Positions 1-10,170 are shown, numbered from the stretch's first letter. The stretch is DNA of 64,000 bases from Candidatus Liminaster caballi (GCA_018065085.1 JAGHUA010000003.1:62001-126000); one strand, 5' to 3'. The notes: generated by a model from the letters alone, not told the origin. Made by a program: numbers and translations.

Positions 1-1428
1 TTTCTCGACGGTTAGAGCCACATCGCCGTTATACGGATAGAGAGTCTGCTGAGCAAGGGTCACCTTCTGACGGCCTACGGTAAGTGTGGCACGGTTGCCC
101 ATATAGAGGTTGACAAAGAGGCTGTTGTCCCTGACGGCATAGATATAACCTGGCAGGGAAGGGATGAAGCGGCAGACATTGCTCGGACAGCAGGCACAGC
201 CGAACCAAGGCTGGCGTGCATAGTTGGCATCGGAGGCAGTGGAGAGCGGGTTAGGGTAGAAGAATGCGCCGCCGTCCATCGAGATGCCGGAGATCAGCGC
301 GTTGTAGAGAGTGCGTTCGAGCACGTCATAGTATTTGCTCTCGCCATGCAGGAGGAACAGTCGGTAGTTGGTATAGACATTGGCAATCTGAGCACAGGTC
401 TCGCAATAGGCACTGGCATTCGGCAACTCATAGTTATCGCCGAAAGCCTCGCTGCCATGACGTGCGCCAACACCGCCGGTGACGTAGAACTTGCGGGTCA
501 CGATATTGTCCCAGATGCGGTCGATGGCGTTGATGTAGGCCGTATCGCCGGTCAGCGCAGCCACATCGGCCATGCCGCTGTACATATATCCGGCACGCAC
601 GGCATGACCTACGGCCTCGTCCTGTTCGATGACAGGCTTGTGCGCCTGACTGTAGGCATCCTTGCGCGAAGTCTTGCCGCGATAGTCGAGGAAATATTTT
701 GCCTGATCGAGATAGCGGCGGTCGCCAGTGACAAGATAGAGCTTGACAAGACCCATCTCGGCAATCTGATGACCAGGCACCACAAGGGTCTGACCTTCGC
801 CTGTGCCAATCTCACGGATCACGCAGTCGGCATAGCGGATGGCGATGTCGAGGAAATTGCGTTTGCCCGTGGCTGTATAGTGTGCACAGGCTGCCTCGAG
901 CATGTGTCCGAGATTATAGAACTCGTGGCTGCCAGCCTCAACGGCCTCCCATCGCTTGCTGCCTGCCCACGAATGAGGGTGGGAGGGATTCATGGTGCGT
1001 GGGGTATAGAGATAGCCGTCGGGTTCCTGAGCCTTGGCAACGATTTCGAGCACGCTGTCGATATAAGCTACGAGATGACGGTCAGGATAGGTCTGCAGGA
1101 GATATGACGCACCCTCGATGGTCTTATAGACATCGGTATCGTCGAACGGGAAACCGCCGGGGATAATCTCGTGAGTGTCCTCGCCAGCCAACTGACGGGC
1201 TGCAACCTCGAAGTTGGTATATCGGCCCGACTCCTCGCACTTGCTGAATGCGAGTGGGATGGTCACCTCCTTGCTGGCCTGCAGACGGGGACTCCAGAAG
1301 GCGTCATTGACCGTGACGGAAGTGAAGGGAACAGGTGTGATCGGATATCCGGAGGCGTTGCCGGTAACCTGGGCATCGGCTATGCCGAACATAGCGGCAA
1401 GAGACAGGGCAATGAGTGTCGGTTTCAT
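1..1428 (-). CDS. GH127 family (DUF1680) beta-L-arabinofuranosidase-like protein, 3' end truncated by window edge
   Basis: Reverse-strand translation MKPTLIALSLAAMFGIADAQVTGNASGYPITPVPFTSVTVNDAFWSPRLQASKEVTIP...; contains YVTGGVGARHGSEAFGDNYELPN, AYCETCAQIAN and WFGCACCPSNVCRF, typical of GH127. Absent from the ORF track because it has no stop inside the window. Confidence 0.9.
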   Translation of the reverse strand, partial: MKPTLIALSLAAMFGIADAQVTGNASGYPITPVPFTSVTVNDAFWSPRLQASKEVTIPLAFSKCEESGRYTNFEVAARQLAGEDTHEIIPGGFPFDDTDVYKTIEGASYLLQTYPDRHLVAYIDSVLEIVAKAQEPDGYLYTPRTMNPSHPHSWAGSKRWEAVEAGSHEFYNLGHMLEAACAHYTATGKRNFLDIAIRYADCVIREIGTGEGQTLVVPGHQIAEMGLVKLYLVTGDRRYLDQAKYFLDYRGKTSRKDAYSQAHKPVIEQDEAVGHAVRAGYMYSGMADVAALTGDTAYINAIDRIWDNIVTRKFYVTGGVGARHGSEAFGDNYELPNASAYCETCAQIANVYTNYRLFLLHGESKYYDVLERTLYNALISGISMDGGAFFYPNPLSTASDANYARQPWFGCACCPSNVCRFIPSLPGYIYAVRDNSLFVNLYMGNRATLTVGRQKVTLAQQTLYPYNGDVALTVEK

Positions 1429-1605
1429 GTGCGTGATGGTGTTTTTATTGGTTGACAGGTGACGGAAAAACCGTGCAAATATATACATATTATTTAAAAT
1501 GAGCAAAGTGGCGATGCGAAAAATGACAAAAAGCCTCGCCAATATGCAATAATGGCACGAAAATGACGTTATTTCTTTGGAATATTCAGCAAAACAGAAG
1601 GTAAT

Positions 1606-2295
1606 ATGTTGAGGAAAATACTCGTATTTCTTGCCATTGTCATGGTGTCCCTGCCGCTTGTCGCACAGCGTCAGGGTGTCAAGAATATTCCCTATATCGA
1701 CCAGCGCAGGGTGCATTACGGATTCCTGTTGGGCGTGAATCTTAGTGACGTGACGATGATGCACTCGGGCGCGAACACATGGACGGCTGAATGTCCGTCA
1801 GTCAATCCTGCGTTCTGTGTGGGACTGATGGGCGATGTGGCTTTGACCGAACACCTCAATGTGAGATGCACTCCGACACTCTATTTCATGTCGCGCGACG
1901 TGAAGTTCATCGACCAGTCAACGCTCGACACCCGTACGCAGACGCTCAAGAACAACTACCTCGAACTGCCCATAAGCCTCAAAGTGGCAACTCACCGCAT
2001 AAACAACTATCGCCCATACATGCTGATGGGCGTGCAGGCCGACTATGACCTTGCCCATGAGAAGGAACAGCCTATCGTGTTCCGCCGACTGGACCTCGGA
2101 CTGCACGTGGCCATGGGCTGCGACTTCTATCTGCCTTTCTTCAAATTCTGTCCGGAACTGAGGTTCAACCTCGGCCTTCTCGACATGCTCGATCATAAGC
2201 GTACCGACCTCAAGGACGAGACTATGCGTCCATACACCGACGCATTGAACCGCGCACGTAACAAGAGCGTATCGCTCATCTTCTTTTTTGAATAA
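1606..2295 (+). CDS. porT: Outer-membrane beta-barrel PorT-family protein (T9SS-associated)
   Basis: Signal peptide then RRVHYGFLLGVNLSDVTMMHSG, regular beta-barrel pattern, ~230 aa; similar to PorT. Confidence 0.7.
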   Translation: MLRKILVFLAIVMVSLPLVAQRQGVKNIPYIDQRRVHYGFLLGVNLSDVTMMHSGANTWTAECPSVNPAFCVGLMGDVALTEHLNVRCTPTLYFMSRDVKFIDQSTLDTRTQTLKNNYLELPISLKVATHRINNYRPYMLMGVQADYDLAHEKEQPIVFRRLDLGLHVAMGCDFYLPFFKFCPELRFNLGLLDMLDHKRTDLKDETMRPYTDALNRARNKSVSLIFFFE

Positions 2296-2304
2296 GGCAT
2301 GTGT

Positions 2305-2328
2305 ATGTTACATTTTCCGTTGTAACAT
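2305..2328. promoter_or_regulatory. Perfect 8-8-8 inverted repeat ATGTTACA-N8-TGTAACAT upstream of HTCS gene
   Basis: Direct reading of 2305-2312 and 2321-2328. Confidence 0.5.
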
Positions 2329-2382
2329 TGCGCGGAATACCGATATTTGGTACGTTTTATTGTTTGGTGTATTCTTTTTATG

Positions 2383-2390
2383 TAACTTTG
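2383..2390 (+). promoter_or_regulatory. Bacteroidetes -7 box TAACTTTG (upstream TTTG near 2363)
   Basis: Matches TAnnTTTG, 32 bp before the HTCS start codon. Confidence 0.55.
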
Positions 2391-2421
2391 CGCATGTAAT
2401 ATTACCTTAGATACTGCCGCT

Positions 2422-5400
2422 ATGTTACATCGTCTTAGCCAATTGTTTGCTATCAGAATCCTGTCGCTATGTTGCATCGTCATGTTGCATCATGCCTCTC
2501 TCTGCGCGCAGTCATGCCAGCTCTTCACCATTGCCGATGCCCTGCCAAATACGCTCATCAATGACATCATTGAGGATGCCGACAACTATATCTGGGTGGC
2601 GACGGACTACGGACTGTGTAAGTATGACGGCGCGAAGTTTACGACCTATCTGCCCGAAGAGGGCAATCCGCATTCCCTGCAGCAGCCTTATGTGCGTTCG
2701 CTTTTCATCGACAAAAGCGGACATCTGCTGGTCGGTACGCGTGCAGGTCTGCAGGTCTATCGTCCACAGACTGACGACTTCTCGCTCCTTGCCCGTTTCG
2801 CCGATAATCCGGAACACTCGTTGGGCGATGTGACGAGGATCATCGAACGAAAGAATGGCGAGATATGGATGTCAGGCAACATATCGTCGTGTGTGCGCAT
2901 CGAGAAAGACGGTACGCCCGTGCTCTATCCAAACAAATTTACCGACAAGGTGAACTACACCGAGACGCTGGTCGAGGACAATGCCGGACGCATCTGGGTG
3001 AACCGCCGCATGAAGTCGCTGTACCGCCTGGAAGTGTCAGGCGAGATAACGACCTTTGAACAGGATGGCGAGAGGCTGCCATTCAACTGTATGTTCACAG
3101 CCTCAGACGGTGTGCTCTATGCTGGCGGACAGTGGACAGGCCTCTATCGCTATGACATGGCGACAAACAGGTTTGAGAAACTCCAGACTCCCGGCCACGA
3201 GGGTTATCTGGTGACAGATATGCACAACTATGACGATCAGAACATGGTGGTGGCTACCGACAATCAGGGTCTGAAGATCTATAACTACCGCACAGGCGAG
3301 ATGCAACCATATCTGTTTGATGACGGACGCACCGACCCTTTGACCCAGAAGGTACATGCCGTCGTCATCGACCATAACAACGATCTCTGGCTCGGACTCT
3401 ATCAGAAAGGCGTGATGATGGTGAGACAGCAGACCCTGCCGTTCAAGTATTTCGGTTCGCTGTCGTCGAGCTATAACTGCGTGGGCGATAAATGTGTGAC
3501 GAGCATGTCGCAGAGCCGCAACGGATATGTCTGGGTATCGACCGACAACGGCGGACTCTATGCCGTGGACTATGAAGGACGTCAGGTGAAGCATTTCCCA
3601 TACACCGGACAGCCTCACACCATACCGGCATCTCTTGTCAGGGTGTTTGAGGATGGACGCGGACGTGTGTGGTACGGTGCGTTTGCCCAGGGATACGGCT
3701 GGGTGGATACATACACAGGCCGATGCACACCGTTGAAGGTTGACCGACAGCTTGAGAACTCGTCAAATGTCTTTGACTTTGCCGAAGACAATCTCGGACG
3801 CATCTGGGTTGCCACCATGGGAACGGGCGTCTATATGTTCGACGAACGCAGCCAGTCGCTCGACCGTCACGTGGCAAGCGACTCGTGCCGATGGGCCAGC
3901 TGTGCCTATTTCGACCAGATGAGACACCATCTGTATGTGGGTTCGTTCAACGGTCTGACCGAAATCGACACCGATACAGACTCGCTCAATCTCCGCCAGT
4001 ATCTGTCCAACTATATCATCTATCACATTGCGCCATACACGAGCGGTCGTCTCGTGCTGTGTACGTCGGAGGGTCTGATACTGTTCAATATGAATGACGG
4101 CAAGTACGTCGTCTATACTGCCGACGACGGATTGCCAAGCAACATGATATATGCAGCAGAGAGCGACGGTAACGGTCTGCTGTGGCTGACCACCAATGCG
4201 GGTCTGTCGTGCTTCAACGAGAAACGCAACTCATTTATTAACTATACGGAGAAGGACGGCCTGCAGAGCAATGAGTTCTACAAGCATGCGTCGATGCGCG
4301 ATGCCAACGGCGATCTCTGGTTCGGCGGAACAAACGGTATCTCGTATTTCAATCCGAGCGGCGTGTCGTCTGATGGCGAACAATGCGATGTGAGAATCGT
4401 GGGATTTATGGCAAGCGGCAGGAAGATGGTCCCTGTCAGCGGCATGGAACTCGAAGATAACTCGTTCTCGTTTGAGATGGCAACAGTGCCTCTCGGCAGG
4501 ACCCATCATGGCATTTACAGCTATTCGCTCGACAGCGATCCATGGACATCATTGCGCCACGGACAGAATATTGTCACTTTCAGCCATCTGTCGCCAGGCC
4601 GCCATGTGTTCCGCTATCGTGTGGCTATCGGCGAGTCATATTCTGACATTCATCAGTTTGAGTTCAGGGTGGCCTATCCTTGGTATAAGAGCTGGTGGTC
4701 GTATCTGCTAATTGCCGTGCTGGTGTGCTGCGTCATCTACCTTGGCCTGTTGCAGCTCATCAATCACTCTACCATTCGCAAACGCTTGGCCGAACATATC
4801 CAGTCGGAGGAAGTGAATGAGGCAAAGCTGCAGTTCTTCATGGAGGTGGCACATAAGATCCGCACGCCAATGACCCTGATCATGTCACCGTTGCAGGAAC
4901 TTATCGACACCGATTCTAATCCAGAGCGACAGAACACCTACCGCATGTTGCAGCACAACACCAACCGTCTGGTGGAACTCATCAACCAGCTGATGGATCA
5001 GCATCATATCGACGGAGAGAAAATCGAACCGTTGCAGGAGGACGAGTTGCTCGATATGGACGAGTTGCATCATGAGACATGTGCATCGCAGACCAGCAAA
5101 CTGGTGGTTGTGGCAGATGCCGACGATGAGATCCGTCAGTTCATCTCGCAGGAACTGACATCGACCTATCGTGTCATTGAGAGCCGCAACGGACGTGAAG
5201 CCATCGACATGATCGTACGTCTGGTTCCGGACTTAATCATATCGGATGTCAACCTGCCTGAGCTGTCGGGCATGGATCTGTGTCGCCGTGTGCGCCAGAA
5301 TGTTCGAGTCAACCATATCCCTGTGGTGATGCTGTCGGACGTTTCGACCGAAGACACCCGCATCGAATGCCTGGACCTTGGCGCAGATGCCTTCGTTGCC

Positions 5401-5877
5401 AAACCGTTTAACATGAAAGTGCTGATGCGTACGGCTCAGAACCTCATGCAAGGCCGTGACCGTCTGCGTAACAGCTATAGCGGACAGCAGTTGCCTGCCG
5501 ATCAGGTCGATACACCTGAGAGCAAGTCGCCGGATGAACGTCTTATGGAACGTATCCTCAAGGTAGTCAACCAGAACCTCAGCAATCCTGACCTGACGTC
5601 CGAGATGATTGCCAGTGAGGTGGGCATGAGCCGTGTGCATCTCTATCGCAAACTGAAGGAACTGACCAACCAGTCGGCAAGGAACTTCATCCGCAATATC
5701 CGTCTGGCTAAGGCTGCCGAACTGCTGGCTCAGAAGAAGGTGTCGGTGGCTGAGGTGGCTGACAAGGTCGGATTCGGCAATACGAGCAATTTCGCTACTT
5801 CGTTCAAGGAACTCTATGGAGTCACTCCGACAGCATATATGGAGGAACATATCAAACAGAATGGTGATAACGAATAA
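2422..5877 (+). CDS. Hybrid two-component system regulator: beta-propeller sensor, Y_Y_Y, TM, HisKA-like, receiver, AraC-type HTH; HATPase_c not apparent
   Basis: Repeated propeller motifs (IWVATDYGLCKYDG, LWLTTNAGLSCFNEK), Y_Y_Y region, TM, FFMEVAHKIRTPMTLIMSPLQELI, receiver DLIISDVNLPELSGMDL / FVAKPF, C-terminal AraC HTH. Confidence 0.92.
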   Translation: MLHRLSQLFAIRILSLCCIVMLHHASLCAQSCQLFTIADALPNTLINDIIEDADNYIWVATDYGLCKYDGAKFTTYLPEEGNPHSLQQPYVRSLFIDKSGHLLVGTRAGLQVYRPQTDDFSLLARFADNPEHSLGDVTRIIERKNGEIWMSGNISSCVRIEKDGTPVLYPNKFTDKVNYTETLVEDNAGRIWVNRRMKSLYRLEVSGEITTFEQDGERLPFNCMFTASDGVLYAGGQWTGLYRYDMATNRFEKLQTPGHEGYLVTDMHNYDDQNMVVATDNQGLKIYNYRTGEMQPYLFDDGRTDPLTQKVHAVVIDHNNDLWLGLYQKGVMMVRQQTLPFKYFGSLSSSYNCVGDKCVTSMSQSRNGYVWVSTDNGGLYAVDYEGRQVKHFPYTGQPHTIPASLVRVFEDGRGRVWYGAFAQGYGWVDTYTGRCTPLKVDRQLENSSNVFDFAEDNLGRIWVATMGTGVYMFDERSQSLDRHVASDSCRWASCAYFDQMRHHLYVGSFNGLTEIDTDTDSLNLRQYLSNYIIYHIAPYTSGRLVLCTSEGLILFNMNDGKYVVYTADDGLPSNMIYAAESDGNGLLWLTTNAGLSCFNEKRNSFINYTEKDGLQSNEFYKHASMRDANGDLWFGGTNGISYFNPSGVSSDGEQCDVRIVGFMASGRKMVPVSGMELEDNSFSFEMATVPLGRTHHGIYSYSLDSDPWTSLRHGQNIVTFSHLSPGRHVFRYRVAIGESYSDIHQFEFRVAYPWYKSWWSYLLIAVLVCCVIYLGLLQLINHSTIRKRLAEHIQSEEVNEAKLQFFMEVAHKIRTPMTLIMSPLQELIDTDSNPERQNTYRMLQHNTNRLVELINQLMDQHHIDGEKIEPLQEDELLDMDELHHETCASQTSKLVVVADADDEIRQFISQELTSTYRVIESRNGREAIDMIVRLVPDLIISDVNLPELSGMDLCRRVRQNVRVNHIPVVMLSDVSTEDTRIECLDLGADAFVAKPFNMKVLMRTAQNLMQGRDRLRNSYSGQQLPADQVDTPESKSPDERLMERILKVVNQNLSNPDLTSEMIASEVGMSRVHLYRKLKELTNQSARNFIRNIRLAKAAELLAQKKVSVAEVADKVGFGNTSNFATSFKELYGVTPTAYMEEHIKQNGDNE

Positions 5878-5899
5878 TTCCCAATCCCAAATATCCCTC

Positions 5900-6916
5900 A
5901 TGAAAAAAATCCTCTCCTCGCTTATAGTCTTTGGCCTGTCGATGCTGGTGTATTGGCTGACGGTGCCGTTGTCTGACTGCTACATCGCGCAATGGCGTAC
6001 GTTCTATTGGGATCGGCATTATTGCAACGAGATATTGGCACAGCATAGCGGTGCATGGCAACTAATCCAGGATTTCTATTATCAGGCATACGCTACGACT
6101 ACGGGTATTGCTGCCGTCCTGGCAGTCTTTACCACAGTGCTGGTGAGTGTTGCCTATGCCTTGCTCGGTAAGATAGGAGCGTTACACAAGGTGATGGATA
6201 CGACCGTGAAGCAATCGGGCGTCTATGCCTTGCTCTTTGTGTTGACCACAGTCTGCACCATGGCAGTGAGAGGCTACTTCACATCGTCGGCTGATAAGAA
6301 TGTGCGGGCTATGATGTGTCTGGCTGCCGACAACAAATGGGACACCATCATCGAGGAATATTCGAAAGTGCCATCGACCACCAAACTTGAAAATAATCTG
6401 AAGAATATGGCCTATGCCGAGCGTGGACAGTTGTCGCGCCGTTTCACTGCCAACCGTCACCCTGACGTAAACGATCTGTTTGTGTTGGAGATCAATTCTT
6501 CGCCCTACGTTGCTGCCCTGCTCAGTGATATATATTGGACTATGGGCGAGATTACGATGTCGCAGATGTATGCTTTCGAGGCCAATGAGAAGCTGGGCAA
6601 TCTGTCGCCGCGCCTGCTGAAACGTCTGGCATTGACCAACATCGTGATGGGTGAATATCGTGTGGCAGAGAAATATATCGATTGGTTGAGCAAGACCGTC
6701 CGCCATCATTCGTGGGCAGAATATTATCGCACGAAACTGAGTGACGAGGCAGTGATGGCCGATGAGTACCTAAGTCTGAAACGTCGTTGTGTGCCTGAGG
6801 AGAACGGTTTCCCGAGTTCGAGAAGTATTCCGTATGACTTGCAGCAGATTGTCAACCGCAACCCTGGACACCTGCCATCGTCGGAATATCTCAAGGCAAT
6901 AGGTATGTTGCGTTAA
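5900..6916 (+). CDS. Membrane protein, DUF6057-like
   Basis: Start MKKILSSLIVFGLSMLVYWLTVPLS; two or more TM segments and a TPR-like C-terminal part. ORF-track start (5816) overlaps the HTCS; the ATG at 5900 is more likely. Confidence 0.6.
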   Translation: MKKILSSLIVFGLSMLVYWLTVPLSDCYIAQWRTFYWDRHYCNEILAQHSGAWQLIQDFYYQAYATTTGIAAVLAVFTTVLVSVAYALLGKIGALHKVMDTTVKQSGVYALLFVLTTVCTMAVRGYFTSSADKNVRAMMCLAADNKWDTIIEEYSKVPSTTKLENNLKNMAYAERGQLSRRFTANRHPDVNDLFVLEINSSPYVAALLSDIYWTMGEITMSQMYAFEANEKLGNLSPRLLKRLALTNIVMGEYRVAEKYIDWLSKTVRHHSWAEYYRTKLSDEAVMADEYLSLKRRCVPEENGFPSSRSIPYDLQQIVNRNPGHLPSSEYLKAIGMLR

Positions 6917-6959
6917 CCACGAAACAGAATCTTTGATAATAATAGCCAAAAACAGCAAT

Positions 6960-8483
6960 ATGAATAATAAATATGCTTTCCTTCTGCTTGCAAGCTTGTC
7001 GCTGGGTTCTTGCACGTTGACCGAACAGGATGCCCGTCAGCTGCATAGTCAGGCACCAGTCTCTCCGGATGTCGATGGCATCACCGTGCCTCGTAACCTC
7101 GCTCCGCTTCGTCTGGCAATGGCTGATACATGCAGTCTGTCGTCCGTTCAGGCTGTGTTCGAGTCTTCGTCATCGAAGATTATTGTGGGCGCAGATGCCG
7201 GCGAACTGGCAATAAGCATCGAAGACTGGCAGAAGCTTGTTGCCGCGGCTGAATGTGTGTCGGTGCGCATCCAGGGCAAGGATAAGGCAGGACAATGGGT
7301 GGAATATGATCCGTTGACCATAAGTGTCTCGGCTGACGATATCGATCCTTATCTTTCGTATCGTCTTATCGAACCGGGTTACGAGGTCTGGGACAGCATG
7401 GGTCTGTATCAGCGCGAGCTTGGTACATACACTCAGAAGGCTATCGTCGAGAACAAACAGACAGAAGGCGGTTGCATGAACTGCCACTCGTTCCGCCAGA
7501 ACAATGCCGATGACATGCTTTTCCATTTCCGTGCCAAATGTGGCGGAACGTACGTCATTCGTGATGGCAGGATAGAGAAATTGAACACCAAGACTCCTGA
7601 GACTGTATCGGCTTTGGTCTATCCTTACTGGCATCCGTCAGGCCGATTTGTGGCATTCAGCACCAACATCACGAAGCAGGCTTTCCATAGCAAGGATCCG
7701 AACCGCATCGAGGTGTTCGACAACGAGTCTGATGTTGTGATCTATGACACGGAGAAGCATGAGGTGTTCTCTTGTCCGCAGTTGAAGTCTCAGGCAGCGT
7801 TCGAGACCTTCCCTTGTTTCTCTGCCGATGGTAAGACCCTTTATTTCTGCTCGGCTGACAGTCTGAATGTGCTGAAAGAATATGACAAGGTGCAGTATTC
7901 GCTGTGCAGCATTGGCTTTGATGCAGAGGCAGCAATGAGTGGCAGTCTTGCCTCGGCTTTCTCGGCCACTGTAGATACCATTTACAATGCCAAACGTCAG
8001 GGCGGCAGCATCTCTTTTCCGCGTATCTCTCCTGACGGTCGCTGGCTGATGTTCACGCGTGCAGGCTACGGCAACTTCTCAATCTGGCATCGTGATGCCG
8101 ATCTGCTCATCGCTGATATGAGCAATCTTTCTGACGCATCCAATCCTTCCGACTCTTCTCGCCCTTACATCCGCGAACTCACCGAACTCAACTCGTCGGA
8201 GGTTGACAGTTATCACTCATGGAGCAGTAATGGCCGATGGGTGGTGTTCTCTACCCGCCGTGACGATGCCCTCTATACTCGTCCGTATCTCACCCACCTC
8301 AACGATGACGGCTCGTTCACCAAGCCATTCCCACTCCCACAGTCAGATGCTCACTTCTACCATCGTTTCATGAAGTCGTTCAATATCCCTGAGTTCTCGG
8401 TCAATCCGGTCTCAATGCCATCATCGACCATCGAACAATGCGCCAAGACTCAGCCCGGCATTGATGTGAAGTACAGAAAATGA
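6960..8483 (+). CDS. TolB/PD40-like beta-propeller lipoprotein with a CxxCH (haem c-like) motif
   Basis: Lipobox SLGSC; WD40-like PD40 strands (YPYWHPSGRFVAFSTN, FPCFSADGKTLYFCSAD, FPRISPDGRWLMFTR); GGCMNCHSF. Confidence 0.75.
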   Translation: MNNKYAFLLLASLSLGSCTLTEQDARQLHSQAPVSPDVDGITVPRNLAPLRLAMADTCSLSSVQAVFESSSSKIIVGADAGELAISIEDWQKLVAAAECVSVRIQGKDKAGQWVEYDPLTISVSADDIDPYLSYRLIEPGYEVWDSMGLYQRELGTYTQKAIVENKQTEGGCMNCHSFRQNNADDMLFHFRAKCGGTYVIRDGRIEKLNTKTPETVSALVYPYWHPSGRFVAFSTNITKQAFHSKDPNRIEVFDNESDVVIYDTEKHEVFSCPQLKSQAAFETFPCFSADGKTLYFCSADSLNVLKEYDKVQYSLCSIGFDAEAAMSGSLASAFSATVDTIYNAKRQGGSISFPRISPDGRWLMFTRAGYGNFSIWHRDADLLIADMSNLSDASNPSDSSRPYIRELTELNSSEVDSYHSWSSNGRWVVFSTRRDDALYTRPYLTHLNDDGSFTKPFPLPQSDAHFYHRFMKSFNIPEFSVNPVSMPSSTIEQCAKTQPGIDVKYRK

Positions 8484-8548
8484 GATTATGGCTGTCGCCA
8501 CCATCTATACATTAAAATATATATACGCGCGCGTAATAAAAACAATAG

Positions 8549-8577
8549 CCCCCGGAAAGCAGAACAGCTTCCGGGGG
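8549..8577. terminator. Bidirectional rho-independent terminator between convergent genes
   Basis: CCCCCGGAA-N11-TTCCGGGGG perfect stem between stops at 8483 (+) and 8605 (-). Confidence 0.8.
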
Positions 8578-8604
8578 TCAGTTTAATTATATAGGAGATG
8601 AGCT

Positions 8605-10140
8605 TTAGAGCTCTACCTTCTTATACTTTGGAACGAGAGTCTTCATGATGCTCCATGCGAGGATGTATGCAACTGCACAGATGCAGAAGACGATCATGTA
8701 AGATGCAGGCTTGCCTTCGAAACCAAGGAAGGTGAAGGCGGAACCCTGACCTTCAGCGTATGTGAAGAGCTGGCCAGAACCCTTGTTGATGAGGAACGAA
8801 CCAACACCACCTGCCATACCGCCGATACCGGTGATGGTAGCAACAGCTGACTTAGGGAACATATCGCCGATGGTAGAGAACAGGTTGGCAGACCATGCCT
8901 GGTGACCTGCGCCTACGAGACCGATGATGATTGCTGGCCACCATGCTGAGTAAGCACCCATTGGCTGGGCTGCTACGCATACGAGTGGCATGAAAGCAAT
9001 GAACATCATGGCAAGCATACGGCCAGAATATGGCTCCATGCCCTTCTTCTCAACGAAGTATGTCGGAAGCTTGCAGATGTAGATTGAAAGGAAGGTTACG
9101 ATAGCATAGAGAGTCATGATCAGGAGCATGCCTGTGCCTGACGATGCCTTATAACCATATACATCCTGGAAGTAACCTGGAGCCCAGAAGAGGAAGAACC
9201 ACCAAACACCATCGGTGAAGAACTTACCTGTGATGAATGCCCAAGTCTGCTTGAAGGTGAAAGCCTTAAGAATAGAAACCTGCTTCTCCTCAGTTACAGG
9301 AGCAGCACCGGCAGCTGCCTCAGCAGCATCGTCCTGATGGATATACTCGAGCTCCTCCTTGTTGACGTGAGAGCTTTCTTCTGGTTTGTCATACCACTTT
9401 ACATAGAAGCCCATCCAGATGAAACCGAGAGCACCGATGATGATGAATGCCATCTCCCAGCCGAAATTCTTAGCCAATGGTGGGATCATCAGTGGAGCTG
9501 CAAGAGCACCAACTGAAGCGCCGGCATTGAAGATTGATGTGGCATACGAGCGGTCCTTCTTTGGGAAGTACTCAGCTGTTACCTTGATGGCAGCAGGGAA
9601 GTTGCCTGCCTCACCAAGACCAAGGATAGCACGGCAAACGAGGAAGAGCCAAACACCAACTGTTGCAACTACCATTGTAATAGTTGTTATTGACCTAAAG
9701 TCAACAATTTCAAACAGCCCAAAGAAACTAATGTGAAAATCTGTATTAATAAGCCAATTTGTGAATCCACTGGCCAGAGATGGATCAGCAATTACTTGTT
9801 CAATGGTTCCATTACCTACTATTGAAGCTGTAACTACGGCTGTGCCGGCATGGATACATGCACCGAAGCTCCATACACCGATAGCCCAGAGGTAACCCTT
9901 CTTAGTGCCCATCCAATCGACAAACTTACCTGCAAACAACATGCAGACAGCATAGAAGATTGAGAAGTATGCGGTGATGTTGCCGTAGTCTTCGTCTGTC
10001 CAGTGGAAATCTGGATAGATGAATTCCTTAGCTGTCAGAGAGAGAACCTGACGGTCGAGGTAGTTGACGGTAGTTGCCACGAAAAGCAAACCGCACATCC
10101 ACCATCGCCAGTTAGTCATGACTGATTTGTTATTAGCCAT
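8605..10140 (-). CDS. MFS transporter, hexuronate (ExuT-like) family
   Basis: YLDRQVLSLTAKEF, AILGLGEAGNFPAAIKVTAEYFPKKDRSYATSIFNAGASVGALAAP; genomic context with uxa/kdg genes. Confidence 0.88.
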   Translation of the reverse strand: MANNKSVMTNWRWWMCGLLFVATTVNYLDRQVLSLTAKEFIYPDFHWTDEDYGNITAYFSIFYAVCMLFAGKFVDWMGTKKGYLWAIGVWSFGACIHAGTAVVTASIVGNGTIEQVIADPSLASGFTNWLINTDFHISFFGLFEIVDFRSITTITMVVATVGVWLFLVCRAILGLGEAGNFPAAIKVTAEYFPKKDRSYATSIFNAGASVGALAAPLMIPPLAKNFGWEMAFIIIGALGFIWMGFYVKWYDKPEESSHVNKEELEYIHQDDAAEAAAGAAPVTEEKQVSILKAFTFKQTWAFITGKFFTDGVWWFFLFWAPGYFQDVYGYKASSGTGMLLIMTLYAIVTFLSIYICKLPTYFVEKKGMEPYSGRMLAMMFIAFMPLVCVAAQPMGAYSAWWPAIIIGLVGAGHQAWSANLFSTIGDMFPKSAVATITGIGGMAGGVGSFLINKGSGQLFTYAEGQGSAFTFLGFEGKPASYMIVFCICAVAYILAWSIMKTLVPKYKKVEL

Positions 10141-10170
10141 AATAAAATTGTGTTATTGGTTAATAAGTGA

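Noticed and set aside
346-1107. 253-aa plus-strand ORF
   Set aside because: Antisense to the GH127 coding sequence, which has clear family motifs.
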